This document shows, in pieces, positions 26,549 through 33,676 of a DNA stretch of 44,060 nucleotides. How positions within the stretch are numbered: the stretch's first letter is position 1; each line of letters opens with the position of its first letter. A program made the translations under genes and the position numbers. Source of the DNA: CAZBQG01 sp964493945 (lineage in GTDB: Bacteria > Pseudomonadota > Alphaproteobacteria > Rhodospirillales > UBA2165). Location: contig CAZBQG010000003.1 in the NCBI GenBank assembly GCA_964493945.1, positions 1 through 44,060 on the forward strand, written 5' to 3'. The notes beneath the pieces were generated by a model. It had not been told where the DNA came from. It was given only the letters and a program-made list of their open reading frames with translations, and searched no databases.

Positions 26549-26562
26549 GCGTATCCATACGC
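26549..26562. terminator. Hairpin between convergent genes, possible weak terminator
   Basis: GCGTAT-CC-ATACGC is a perfect inverted repeat with flanking GGG/CCC able to extend it past a bulge. It lies between convergent genes ending at 26534 and 26589. No T-run follows, so a Rho-independent role is uncertain. Confidence 0.3.
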
Positions 26563-26588
26563 GACCCCCAATCCTCTACCCCGTTTGC

Positions 26589-28061
26589 TCAATCCAACAG
26601 ATAACCCCATTTTTCCTTTGCCTTGGCGGCCAGTTCGGCGCTCGGCATATTCACCTTGGGATATTGATCGCGCCAATGGAAGGGGCGACAGGCATCGATC
26701 ACGGCACGGGAATTGGTCGTGTTGCCGCTTTCTTTTTTCTCCGGCGAAATTGACGGGTCGAGCATGGTACTCCACGCCCCCTTGATGATGTCGATGGAGG
26801 TGGCCGGATCGGAGCGGAACAGCATGCCCCACAACAAATCTTCCAGGTCCGACACATCGATATCGTCATCCACTACGATGACATATTTGCCCGCATAGGC
26901 GCCGACCCGGCATTGGGCAGCGATATGGCCGGCCTGCTTTGAATGCCCGGCGTAACGCTGATTGATGGAGACGCCAGTAAGCATGCGCGAGCCGCCCACT
27001 TCGTGGCACCAGACGGCGGTGATATCGGGCACGCCCGCCTGTTCGATCTGTTCTTTCAAAAGCGCCGAGCGCACCACGGCCCGGTAGCGGGCCTGTTCCT
27101 CGGGCGGGCGCTGGGGCGGGCAGCCCAGCATGATCGGATCGTTGCGGTGATAGATTGCCTTGATATCGATCACCGGCCCGTCATGCACGGGGGAGCCGTA
27201 AAACCCGGTCCATTCCCCGAAGGGCCCCTCGGGGCGGCTTTTGTCGGGATAGCAGAACCCTTCCAGCACGATTTCGGCATCGGCGGGAAAGGGCAGCCCG
27301 GTAAATTGCCCCTTGACCACCTTCATGGCCTCACCCCGGAGCGCCCCCACCACATCATATTCGCAAACGCCGTAGGGCACTTCGGTCGAAGACATGAGGA
27401 AGTTCAGAGGATCGGCCCCGACCACCACGCAGACCGGCATGGGTTCGTTATTGGACATGTATTTCTGGCGGTGAATCCGGCCATGCTTGCCGGGCGAGAT
27501 GTAAAACCCGATGGTCTTAGCGTCCTGCACCATAACCCGGTAGGTGCCCACATTGATCCAGTCCTCTTCCGGATCACGGGTCACGTTGAAACTGCCGGTA
27601 CCGATATAGCGCCCGCCATCAGTCTCGTGCCACAAAGGTGTCGGAAATTTGAGCACATCCACGTCGTCACCGGTCAGCACGTTTTCCAGGACCGGCCCAT
27701 CCTCCACCACCTGATGGGGGATGGGATTTTTCGAGGCCTCCCGGTAGGTTTCAAGAAAGGCCTCGCTCAGCTGCACTTTATTCAGATCGGTGGGAAAACC
27801 CAGCGTCATATTTTGCCGCGTTCCGCCGAAGAAATTGGTCACCACCCGGAAGCCGTCGGGATAGCCGGGGATCTTGTCGAACAAGGCGGCGGGTGCGTTC
27901 TCGTCATGCTGCAAAAGTTCGGTGGCGAGGCCGATATCCTCTTCCCAGCTCGCCCCGTCGACGCGGCGCAATTCGCCCAGCCGTTCGGCCTCTTCCAGCC
28001 AGCCCCGCAGATTAGGGTAACTGATCCCGGTATTACTCCCCCGTTTGGGCGATGCCGCCAT
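26589..28061 (-). CDS. UbiD-family (prenylated-FMN) decarboxylase
   Basis: A 490-residue UbiD-type enzyme for reversible decarboxylation of aromatic or unsaturated acids. The catalytic Glu pair is in PEGPFGEW (about residues 278 and 283, matching Glu277/Glu282 of Fdc1), and Arg162 is in the conserved VTRDPE segment. Other family blocks are KYVIVVDDDIDVSDLEDLLW and the C-terminal DACRPFHWRDQYPK. ATG 28061 is chosen: AGGAG lies about 10 bases upstream, and the open frame to 28094 would overlap the preceding gene. It follows the deacetylase-fold gene by 22 bases. No UbiX prenyltransferase is in the window. Confidence 0.9.
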   Translation of the reverse strand: MAASPKRGSNTGISYPNLRGWLEEAERLGELRRVDGASWEEDIGLATELLQHDENAPAALFDKIPGYPDGFRVVTNFFGGTRQNMTLGFPTDLNKVQLSEAFLETYREASKNPIPHQVVEDGPVLENVLTGDDVDVLKFPTPLWHETDGGRYIGTGSFNVTRDPEEDWINVGTYRVMVQDAKTIGFYISPGKHGRIHRQKYMSNNEPMPVCVVVGADPLNFLMSSTEVPYGVCEYDVVGALRGEAMKVVKGQFTGLPFPADAEIVLEGFCYPDKSRPEGPFGEWTGFYGSPVHDGPVIDIKAIYHRNDPIMLGCPPQRPPEEQARYRAVVRSALLKEQIEQAGVPDITAVWCHEVGGSRMLTGVSINQRYAGHSKQAGHIAAQCRVGAYAGKYVIVVDDDIDVSDLEDLLWGMLFRSDPATSIDIIKGAWSTMLDPSISPEKKESGNTTNSRAVIDACRPFHWRDQYPKVNMPSAELAAKAKEKWGYLLD

Positions 28062-28083
28062 GTTTTGTTTCTCCTGTTTAAAT

Positions 28084-28950
28084 CTAGTCCACACTGCTCA
28101 GATAGTGATCGATGATTTCCGAACCTGTCGCCAGCCAGACATGTTCATGGCCGCAAATATAATCAAGCGCCCGGTCAAGACAAGAAATCCTGTGGGGCAT
28201 GCCGATAACAAACGGGTGCAGACAGATGGCCATGACCCGGCCCTGCTCCTCGCCTTCGGCATAGAGCGTATCGAACTGGCGGCAGATCATCTGCTCGAAC
28301 TCGTCGGCCGAACGGAAATAACGGTAAAAGGCCGGCAGGTCGTTGATCTCGGTCGAATAGGGGATGGAAACCATCTGCCGGCCATTCACATCCATCCGGT
28401 AGGGCTGATCGTCATTGACCCAATCGGCGATATATTCACAGCCCTCATCCAAAAGATAATCCAGCGTGTGCCAGGTCTCCTTGAGGCCCGAGCCGAGCCA
28501 GCCCCGGGGCCGCTTACCGGTGGATTTTTCGATGGTGGCGAAGACATCTTTAATGAGTGCCTGCTCTTCATCGGGGGGGATACCCATCAGCACGCGGGAA
28601 TTGCTTTGATTGTGCCCCATGATTTCCCAATCCAGCTTCATGCATTCCTCAATGATCGGGGGATAGGCTTCGCAGACCTCGCTGTTGAGCGTCACCGTGC
28701 CACGTAATTTGTGGCGGCCCAGCACATCCATCAGGCGGAAGACGCCGATCCGCGCACCGTAATCCCGGGTCGACCAGTTGGAAACATCGGGCACTGTCTC
28801 GGGCCCGAAGGGCGGGATAGGCTCGTCCAGGGGAAAAAATTCGATATTGGGAATGACCCAAAGGGCGACACGGGCACCGCCCGGCCAGGTCAGCTTGGGG
28901 CGGTCAATGATCGGCGAATATGGAAATGGTCCATAGCGGGCGGGTTTCAT
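28084..28950 (-). CDS. Polysaccharide deacetylase-fold protein, PuuE (allantoinase)-like group
   Basis: A 288-residue CE4/NodB-fold protein. It resembles the PuuE-like branch: an N-terminal RPKLTWPGGARVALWVIPNIEFF, VTLNSEVCEAYP, EIMGHNQSNSR, then GWLGSGLKET and a late CLHPFVIG. The classical TFDDG metal motif of deacetylases is absent, and the first-motif Asp is replaced (IPNIEFF), so the substrate is likely an amide or imide, not chitin-like. GGGGAGG precedes the ATG. It is the first gene of a two-gene operon with the UbiD decarboxylase and has its own promoter. Confidence 0.82.
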   Translation of the reverse strand: MKPARYGPFPYSPIIDRPKLTWPGGARVALWVIPNIEFFPLDEPIPPFGPETVPDVSNWSTRDYGARIGVFRLMDVLGRHKLRGTVTLNSEVCEAYPPIIEECMKLDWEIMGHNQSNSRVLMGIPPDEEQALIKDVFATIEKSTGKRPRGWLGSGLKETWHTLDYLLDEGCEYIADWVNDDQPYRMDVNGRQMVSIPYSTEINDLPAFYRYFRSADEFEQMICRQFDTLYAEGEEQGRVMAICLHPFVIGMPHRISCLDRALDYICGHEHVWLATGSEIIDHYLSSVD

Positions 28951-28982
28951 GGCTGGCCTCCCCTTATCGGTTGTCCTTTAGG

Positions 28983-29014
28983 GGCCATTATGGCCAGGGC
29001 GGGGCCTGCGTCAA
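28983..29014 (-). promoter_or_regulatory. Promoter with palindrome for the deacetylase-UbiD operon
   Basis: Minus strand: -35 TTGACG (29009-29014), 16 bases, -10 CATAAT (28987-28992); each box matches consensus at five of six positions. A perfect 13-base palindrome GGCCATTATGGCC (28983-28995) covers the -10 and is a good operator candidate. The -35 ends just short of the stop codon of the radical SAM gene. Confidence 0.55.
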
Positions 29015-29015
29015 T

Positions 29016-30330
29016 TCAGGCGGCGTTGGCCCGCCGGCGTTTATGGATCTCCATGTAATGGCGCTTTCTCTGGTTGACCGGGCCCTGGCCGTAAAGCTCC
29101 CGGAACAGCCAGCGGAGCCCTTCCTCCAACTCTTCGATGCTCATATTCCGGGGATGATAATTCACATCGAACATGGTACACTGGTCCCAAAAGCGATCGC
29201 GCACCAGACGCCCTTCGCGCTTCAGGCGGGCATAAAGCGGAGTGCCCGGAAACGGCGTCTGCACCGTCACCTGAACCTCTAGAAGTCCGGAGCGTTCAAC
29301 GAATTCCCTGAGCCTGAAAAACGTCTCGGGCGTGTGACTGCCCAAGCCCAGAATGAAACATCCATTGACCGCGATGCCTCTGGATTGAATGCTCTCTATG
29401 GCGTCGAGATAGCGGCCCTGCTGGCGCTGTTTCCAATTGACCGGATCCATGCCGTCCAGGGCGCGGGGCTCCGGGCTTTCCAGGCCGATCAGCACCTGCT
29501 TGCAGCCGCTATCGGCCAGAAGGTCCAGCAGTTCCGGGTCATCGGCGACGGAGATATCGGTCTCGGTGAACCAACGAAAGCCTATGGCGTGATGGATTTG
29601 ACGAATTCCTTGCTCCATTTGCCGTTGATGAAGCTGTTATCATCGGCCAACTCTATGAATGGCTCGTCGATCACGTCGAGGGCGGCGGCGATTTCAGCCG
29701 TGGCCAGGGCCACGGGTTTTTGCTGAAATCCTGAGGTGATGCGCAGGCTGGCGGCGCAGAATTCGCAGGCTCGGGGACAACCCCTGGAAGTCTGCACCGT
29801 GATCCGGTTATAGGAAGTCCGGCCAGAAGATCGAAGCGGGGCTTGGCGTAATGGCCTGAGCTGAAGACCCCGTCCCGGGCGCCTTTATATTGAGGCAACA
29901 TGCGGCCAGCGCGAAAATCCTCCATCAGCCGGGGCCAGGCGTCTTCCGCTCCATCCAGCACGATGGCATCGGCGTGGCGGGCGGCCTCGCCGGGCATCAA
30001 TGAAACATGAATGCCGCCCAACACCGCCGGCGTTCCCTGGGCCCGGTAGCGGTCAGCCGGGGCATAAGCTTCGTCGATCTGGGCGGTGAAAGACGAAATA
30101 CCCACCAGATCAAATTCTTCCAACTCGCCAACTTCGGGCAGTTCGGCCACCTCCCGGTAGGCCAGATCCACATCCGCCGGGGTAAGACCGGCGACCGTCA
30201 GCAGGCCCAGTGAAGGAAGCGAGGCGACCACTTTACCGCGCTCGACGAAACCTGGAAGACTGACGCCCAACTCGGCCAATTCAGCCGTCTTTACCCGCAC
30301 ACCGCTCATGGCGATCAGACCTACCTTCAT
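29016..30330 (-). pseudogene. B12-binding-type radical SAM protein, split by two single-base frameshifts
   Basis: Three overlapping frames together make one protein of about 438 residues. The N-terminal part is a cobalamin-binding-like domain (GGIHVSLMP, VLDGAEDAWPRLM) without a DxHxxG motif. The middle has the radical SAM cluster motif CPRACEFC (Cys-x3-Cys-x2-Cys) in TSRGCPRACEFCAAS. The rest includes WFTETDISVADDPELLDLL, VLIGLESPEP and FILGLGSHTPETF, as in B12-dependent methylthiotransferase/methylase relatives. Frames change at 29813-29814 and 29586-29587; adding one base to each short C run (minus strand) restores a continuous protein. The start overlaps the ACP stop (ATGA). Sequencing error is more likely than decay. 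Function: radical modification or C-methylation of an ACP-linked or lipid substrate is possible. Confidence 0.8.
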
Positions 30331-30575
30331 TGGACCGCCCTCCCCGGCCGGGATTGGAGTGCCGCCAGAATATTGCCAAGCGTCCGGGGCCGGGCCAGAT
30401 CTTCGTCCCTGAACCGAACCCCGAAGCGGTCCTCCATCTCGGCCATTAACTCCAGACCGGCCAGACTGTTCATGCCCAGGGCATTCTCCAGAGTCTGATC
30501 CATGGGCAGATGGAAGACTTCCTGGTGAAGTGATTCACCGATGGCACGGCGCAATTCCATATCCTGATCGATCAT
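30327..30575 (-). CDS. Acyl carrier protein
   Basis: An 82-residue ACP-like protein. The phosphopantetheine Ser is Ser37 in LGMNSLAGLEL; the usual Asp before it is Asn, as in some secondary-metabolism carriers. An acidic helix with LMAEMEDRFGVRF follows, typical of carrier proteins. ATG 30575 is chosen because AGGAG is about 9 bases upstream and it overlaps the membrane-protein TGA (ATGA). It also overlaps the radical SAM start. No acyltransferase or ketosynthase is in the cluster, so the acyl chain must come from elsewhere. By context the acyl-ACP may be the substrate of the radical SAM enzyme or the neighbouring membrane proteins. Confidence 0.85.
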   Translation of the reverse strand: MIDQDMELRRAIGESLHQEVFHLPMDQTLENALGMNSLAGLELMAEMEDRFGVRFRDEDLARPRTLGNILAALQSRPGRAVQ

Positions 30576-31001
30576 CCTCGGCGCTCCTTTTTCCAGGGAG
30601 GGGCAAGACCCCAGGCCGCCATGCAAAGGACGGCGAAGGCGGCCAGGGCGGAAACGGGCAGCAGATATTTGAGCGGCTCGTAAATTGCCGCCGCCATCAG
30701 CAGCAGCGGCAAAACAAATTGGCGAAATTCATCGAAGCCGCGGCCAGGATTTTTGCCCGGACCGGCAGATCGAGACGGGGCAATTCCCCGCCAGACCCAG
30801 ATTGAGAAATCCAATTCCGAAAAAAGCGATATAGCCCAAACGCAAAAGACGCCGGGGAGTCCGGTCATAGCCGCCAATCCAGACGGGTACGGCCATGGGT
30901 CCGTCGAAGGACCAGAGCCCCATGACCAATCCGGCCGCCACGCCTAAGCAAAATCCCCACCAGGCAATGGCCCGGTTAAGCTTCCCATCCGCTTGCAACA
31001 T
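30572..31001 (-). pseudogene. Small membrane protein, split by two single-base frameshifts
   Basis: Adding one base at 30786-30789 (a G run on the minus strand) and one at 30738-30739 gives a continuous 143-residue protein. It has about four hydrophobic segments (AWWGFCLGVAAGLVMGLW, LGYIAFFGIGFLNLGLAG, then FVLPLLLMAAAIYEPLKYLLPV and ALAAFAVLCMAAWGL). A conserved-looking WSFDGP and YDRTPRRLLRLG segment lies between the first two helices. No family recognised. It is the first gene of the ACP/radical SAM operon, overlapping the ACP start by ATGA. As sequenced the gene is broken; homopolymer sequencing error is the likely cause. Confidence 0.65.
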
Positions 31002-31031
31002 GGTCCATCACTCCTCAAATCAAATGAATAA

Positions 31032-31076
31032 TGAACATAGTTCACTCTCAGTAACAGATGAATGAACTATGTTCAA
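31032..31076 (-). promoter_or_regulatory. Promoter with two TGAAC-N3-GTTCA operators, before the membrane protein/ACP/radical SAM operon
   Basis: Perfect palindromes TGAACATAGTTCA (31032-31044) and TGAACTATGTTCA (31063-31075) are exact reverse complements of each other, 31 bases centre to centre. On the minus strand, -35 TTGAAC (31071-31076) lies in the upstream one, with 17 bases to -10 TACTGA (31048-31053). The second operator is just downstream of the -10. This is a repression layout and matches the one at 31878-31920. Confidence 0.65.
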
Positions 31077-31093
31077 ATATTTTGAAACCAGCC

Positions 31094-31852
31094 CTAGGCG
31101 CGGCGCGGCATGGCGACCACCATATAGGCGGCCCAAGCGGCCAGGAGATGCTTGACGGAATGGCCGCTGATCACGCCGCCCATGAAATCCATAACTTCAC
31201 GATCCAAAAGCTCGGTCAGCTTGGCCAACCCATAGAGGGCAAACATATAAGCCACATACCGGCCATGGGTTGCCCTTCCCTGGAAAAGCAAACAAAGAGC
31301 GGGGATGACGGCGATGGGAATGATTTGGACCAGAAGATAAAAACGCTGATCTCCGCCCTGGCCATCCAGACTCCAGCGCCAATGCAACAAGGCGCCAAGG
31401 CCCAGCAAAAGCAGTACCGGAAATGCCAGGCGCATATCCATCTCCATGCGTTCTTTGATGAAGATGGCGAAGAGCGCCATGAAGGCCAGGGTGATGGGCA
31501 GACGGTCCCAAAACAAAGCAGCATCATCGGGCGCCCAATGATAGTAGGCGGAGCCGGCGGCGCTGAAGGTAACGCAGGCGAAATAAATCAGATACAGCCC
31601 GGCCCCGCCGCCGGCCTCTTTGAACCAGCGCTCCCTGGCCTCCTTCATGCCTGCAAGCCCGGTCAGGCCAGCCACCAGAAATACCAGATTAGACACCAGA
31701 TCGCCGAAATGGGGCAGGCCCAGAATGGTCTGCTGATCGGCAAACTGATGATAGGCCGGCGGCACCGGAATGGGCGGCAAAGCCAGAGCAACCCCCAGAT
31801 AAGCCAGCGCCAAACCGCCCGGCAGATAGTTTTTCAATTCCAGGCTGGGCAT
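31094..31852 (-). CDS. CREST-superfamily (alkaline-ceramidase-like) membrane hydrolase
   Basis: A 252-residue integral membrane protein with about seven hydrophobic helices. It has the full CREST signature: Ser101 and His105 in SAYYH, Asp116 in FWDRLP, and His231 and His235 in HSVKH. In alkaline ceramidases and adiponectin receptors these residues hold zinc and catalyse amide hydrolysis. The N-terminal FADQ...HFGDLVSNLVFL is also typical of the ceramidase family. The ATG is preceded by GGAAGGTGAG. Bacterial substrates are poorly known; an N-acyl amide lipid is a reasonable guess. Its promoter has the same paired operators as the adjoining ACP operon. Confidence 0.82.
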   Translation of the reverse strand: MPSLELKNYLPGGLALAYLGVALALPPIPVPPAYHQFADQQTILGLPHFGDLVSNLVFLVAGLTGLAGMKEARERWFKEAGGGAGLYLIYFACVTFSAAGSAYYHWAPDDAALFWDRLPITLAFMALFAIFIKERMEMDMRLAFPVLLLLGLGALLHWRWSLDGQGGDQRFYLLVQIIPIAVIPALCLLFQGRATHGRYVAYMFALYGLAKLTELLDREVMDFMGGVISGHSVKHLLAAWAAYMVVAMPRRA

Positions 31853-31877
31853 TGCTCACCTTCCTGTCTTATAAATT

Positions 31878-31920
31878 TGAACACCGTTCATTTTGTAGCA
31901 AATAATTAAACATCGTTCAA
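31878..31920 (-). promoter_or_regulatory. Promoter with paired TGAAC-N3-GTTCA operators, before the CREST gene
   Basis: The perfect palindrome TGAACACCGTTCA (31878-31890) and a one-mismatch copy TAAACATCGTTCA (31907-31919) are 29 bases apart. On the minus strand, -35 TTGAAC (31915-31920) is in the upstream copy, followed by 17 bases and -10 TACAAA (31892-31897). The perfect copy starts directly after the -10. Layout is the same as at 31032-31076, implying a shared repressor. Confidence 0.65.
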
Positions 31921-31999
31921 TATTAAATCTACCCCTCCCCCAATTCACATATTGACCACCGCCCGCCCAGGCGTGACAGTGGCCGGTGGGAGGAAAGGA

Positions 32000-33088
32000 A
32001 TGCGTGGATTTATTGTCGGGCTGGTGATTGGGTTAGCGTTTGGCGTGGTGCTCGCGGTGAGTTTGCCGCAGGACGGCTCTGACACGGACAGGCCGGATGC
32101 AGGTGCCAAGCCGAGCCTGGCGGGCAAAGCGGTGAGCTGGAAAATGAGCAGTGCGTTCCCAGCACGCATGGCCCCCATTGGCGCCTTAGCAAAACAAACC
32201 GCCCTTTCCATTACCCGGGCCAGTGGCGGCATGATCGAAGTGGAGCTGCGGGGCCCGGACGGTTCTGTCCCGGCGCTGGATATTTTTGATGCCGTATCTT
32301 CGGCGGCCATCGACGCGGCATTTTCGAGCCCGGCCTATTGGGCCGAAAAGTCCCCGGCGCTGCAATTATTCGCGGGCCTTCCTTTCGGCCCCGAACCCCG
32401 TGAATTCCTTGCCTGGTTCCTGCATGGCGGCGGACAAAAGGCGTTCGAGAAGCTTTACCAGCGGCGCAATATTCATGCCCTGGCTTGCGGGCTAACCATC
32501 CCCGGAGGCGGCTGGTTCAAAAGCCAGGTTTCAGCCCCCGCCGATTTCAAAGGCCTGAACGTGGCGGCGGCCGGACTGGCGTCCAAGGTCCTGGCCAAAC
32601 TGGGTGTCGAGCCTGCCCTTTTTGCCGCCGGTGACATCCGCCAGGCCTTGAAACAAGGCAGCGTGGCGGGCGCGCTGGTCTCCCTGCCCAGCGCCGATCT
32701 CTCTTTGGAAATTCAGCGAGAAGCGAAGAATTATTACTTCCCAGGATGGCAACATCAGGCGGGCGTCCTGGAGCTTTTGATCAATCTTGAGCGCTGGCGG
32801 GCCCTTGGCCGGGAACAGCAGACCCGCATCCGGCAGGTCTGCGTGGCCAATCTGGGCGCCAGTCTGGCGGCCGGCGAGGCGGCCCAGTTCGGTGCCCTCA
32901 AGCAACTGGTCCTGGACGGCGTGGAAGTGCGCCGCTGGTCACCCGAAATGATCAAAGCGCTGGGCAATGCCTGGTCTGCCGTGCTGGCGGATGAAATCGC
33001 CCGCGACAAGGATTTCAAGCGCATCTGGAAGGGGCTGAAGGAATTCAGGACTGATTACGCCATCTGGCGCGAATTGGGTTATCTCTGA
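32000..33088 (+). CDS. TRAP-transporter DctP-type substrate-binding protein (orphan)
   Basis: A 362-residue protein with a single N-terminal hydrophobic signal or anchor (MRGFIVGLVIGLAFGVVLAVSL). The DctP domain shows a TakP-like pattern: WKMSSAFPAR at the domain start, DIFDAVSSAAIDAAFSSPAYWAEKSPALQLFAGLPFGP and a later GWFKSQVSAPADFKGLN. ATG 32000 is chosen, with GGGAGGAAAGG upstream. Relatives of TakP bind 2-oxo acids. No DctQ/DctM permease is adjacent; the only TRAP permease nearby belongs to the TAXI system, so the partner is unknown. Confidence 0.82.
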   Translation: MRGFIVGLVIGLAFGVVLAVSLPQDGSDTDRPDAGAKPSLAGKAVSWKMSSAFPARMAPIGALAKQTALSITRASGGMIEVELRGPDGSVPALDIFDAVSSAAIDAAFSSPAYWAEKSPALQLFAGLPFGPEPREFLAWFLHGGGQKAFEKLYQRRNIHALACGLTIPGGGWFKSQVSAPADFKGLNVAAAGLASKVLAKLGVEPALFAAGDIRQALKQGSVAGALVSLPSADLSLEIQREAKNYYFPGWQHQAGVLELLINLERWRALGREQQTRIRQVCVANLGASLAAGEAAQFGALKQLVLDGVEVRRWSPEMIKALGNAWSAVLADEIARDKDFKRIWKGLKEFRTDYAIWRELGYL

Positions 33089-33125
33089 CAAATTCCCGAT
33101 TTGCCTTAATTTTGCCAGCTTTGCC

Positions 33126-33153
33126 TTGTCAACTGCCGATCTATGGTTATAGT
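33126..33153 (+). promoter_or_regulatory. Promoter for the cytochrome c gene
   Basis: -35 TTGTCA (33126-33131), 16-base spacer, -10 TATAGT (33148-33153). The gene ATG is at 33229, leaving a leader of about 70 bases with TTAGGAG at the start site. Confidence 0.5.
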
Positions 33154-33228
33154 ACGCGCCGCAAACGAAAGCTGGACAAGCTGCCACAAAGTGCTGCAAG
33201 AAAATTCCCTATTTTAGGAGCTAACCTC

Positions 33229-33624
33229 ATGAACATTCGTCCAATCCTGGCCTTCGGCCTGATCCTTTCCTTCGCCATGGCGAACGGCTCGGCCTTTGCC
33301 GCCGGTAACGCCAAGAAGGGCGCCAAAGTCTATAAGAAGAAATGCAAGGTCTGCCATGTCGTGAAAAGCGGCAAGAAACCAACCATTGGGCCCAACCTGT
33401 TCGGATCCTTGGGACGCAAGGCCGGCACCTCCGCCAACTACAAGAAATTCAAGGGCCTGAAAGGCGCCGATTGGAGCTGGGATGCGGCAACCCTGGACGA
33501 ATATCTGGCCAATCCCAAGAAATTCCTGAAAAAGAGGAACAAGCCCAAATCGGCCATGGTCCTCAAGCTGAAGAAAAAGAAAGACCGCGATAACGTCATC
33601 GCCTATCTGGCGACCTTGAAATAA
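33229..33624 (+). CDS. Class I c-type cytochrome, periplasmic
   Basis: A 131-residue cytochrome. The signal peptide spans residues 1 to about 25 (cut near SAFAA). The heme is attached by Cys39-Lys-Val-Cys42-His43 (CKVCH). The Met ligand is likely Met110 in KSAMV. The GPNLFGSLGRKAGT and YLATLK patterns are those of mitochondrial/c2-like cytochromes. The protein is very lysine-rich, suiting docking to acidic partners. ATG 33229 has TTAGGAG about 8 bases upstream. It probably shuttles electrons between the bc1 complex and an oxidase or dehydrogenase. Confidence 0.92.
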   Translation: MNIRPILAFGLILSFAMANGSAFAAGNAKKGAKVYKKKCKVCHVVKSGKKPTIGPNLFGSLGRKAGTSANYKKFKGLKGADWSWDAATLDEYLANPKKFLKKRNKPKSAMVLKLKKKKDRDNVIAYLATLK

Positions 33625-33641
33625 TCCGGCCACCCACAATT

Positions 33642-33676
33642 AAAGCCGCCGTCCCCGTCAAGGGGCGGCGGCTTTT
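33642..33676. terminator. Rho-independent terminator, probably bidirectional
   Basis: The stem AAAGCCGCCGTCCCC pairs with GGGGCGGCGGCTTTT around GTCAA, with one unpaired T. T-rich sequence follows on the plus strand and A-rich precedes, so it can stop transcription from both sides. The minus TRAP gene's last codons (KAAAP, TGA) lie inside it. Confidence 0.75.

Noticed and set aside
26943..28115. A 390-codon plus-strand frame opposite the UbiD gene
   Set aside because: UbiD catalytic motifs are on the other strand; this frame is His/Gly-rich shadow sequence.
31032..31076. Reading the repeated TGAAC elements as a CRISPR array or transposon ends
   Set aside because: Only four short palindromes occur in two pairs, with no equal-length spacers, no transposase and no target duplication. 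Promoter position explains them better.
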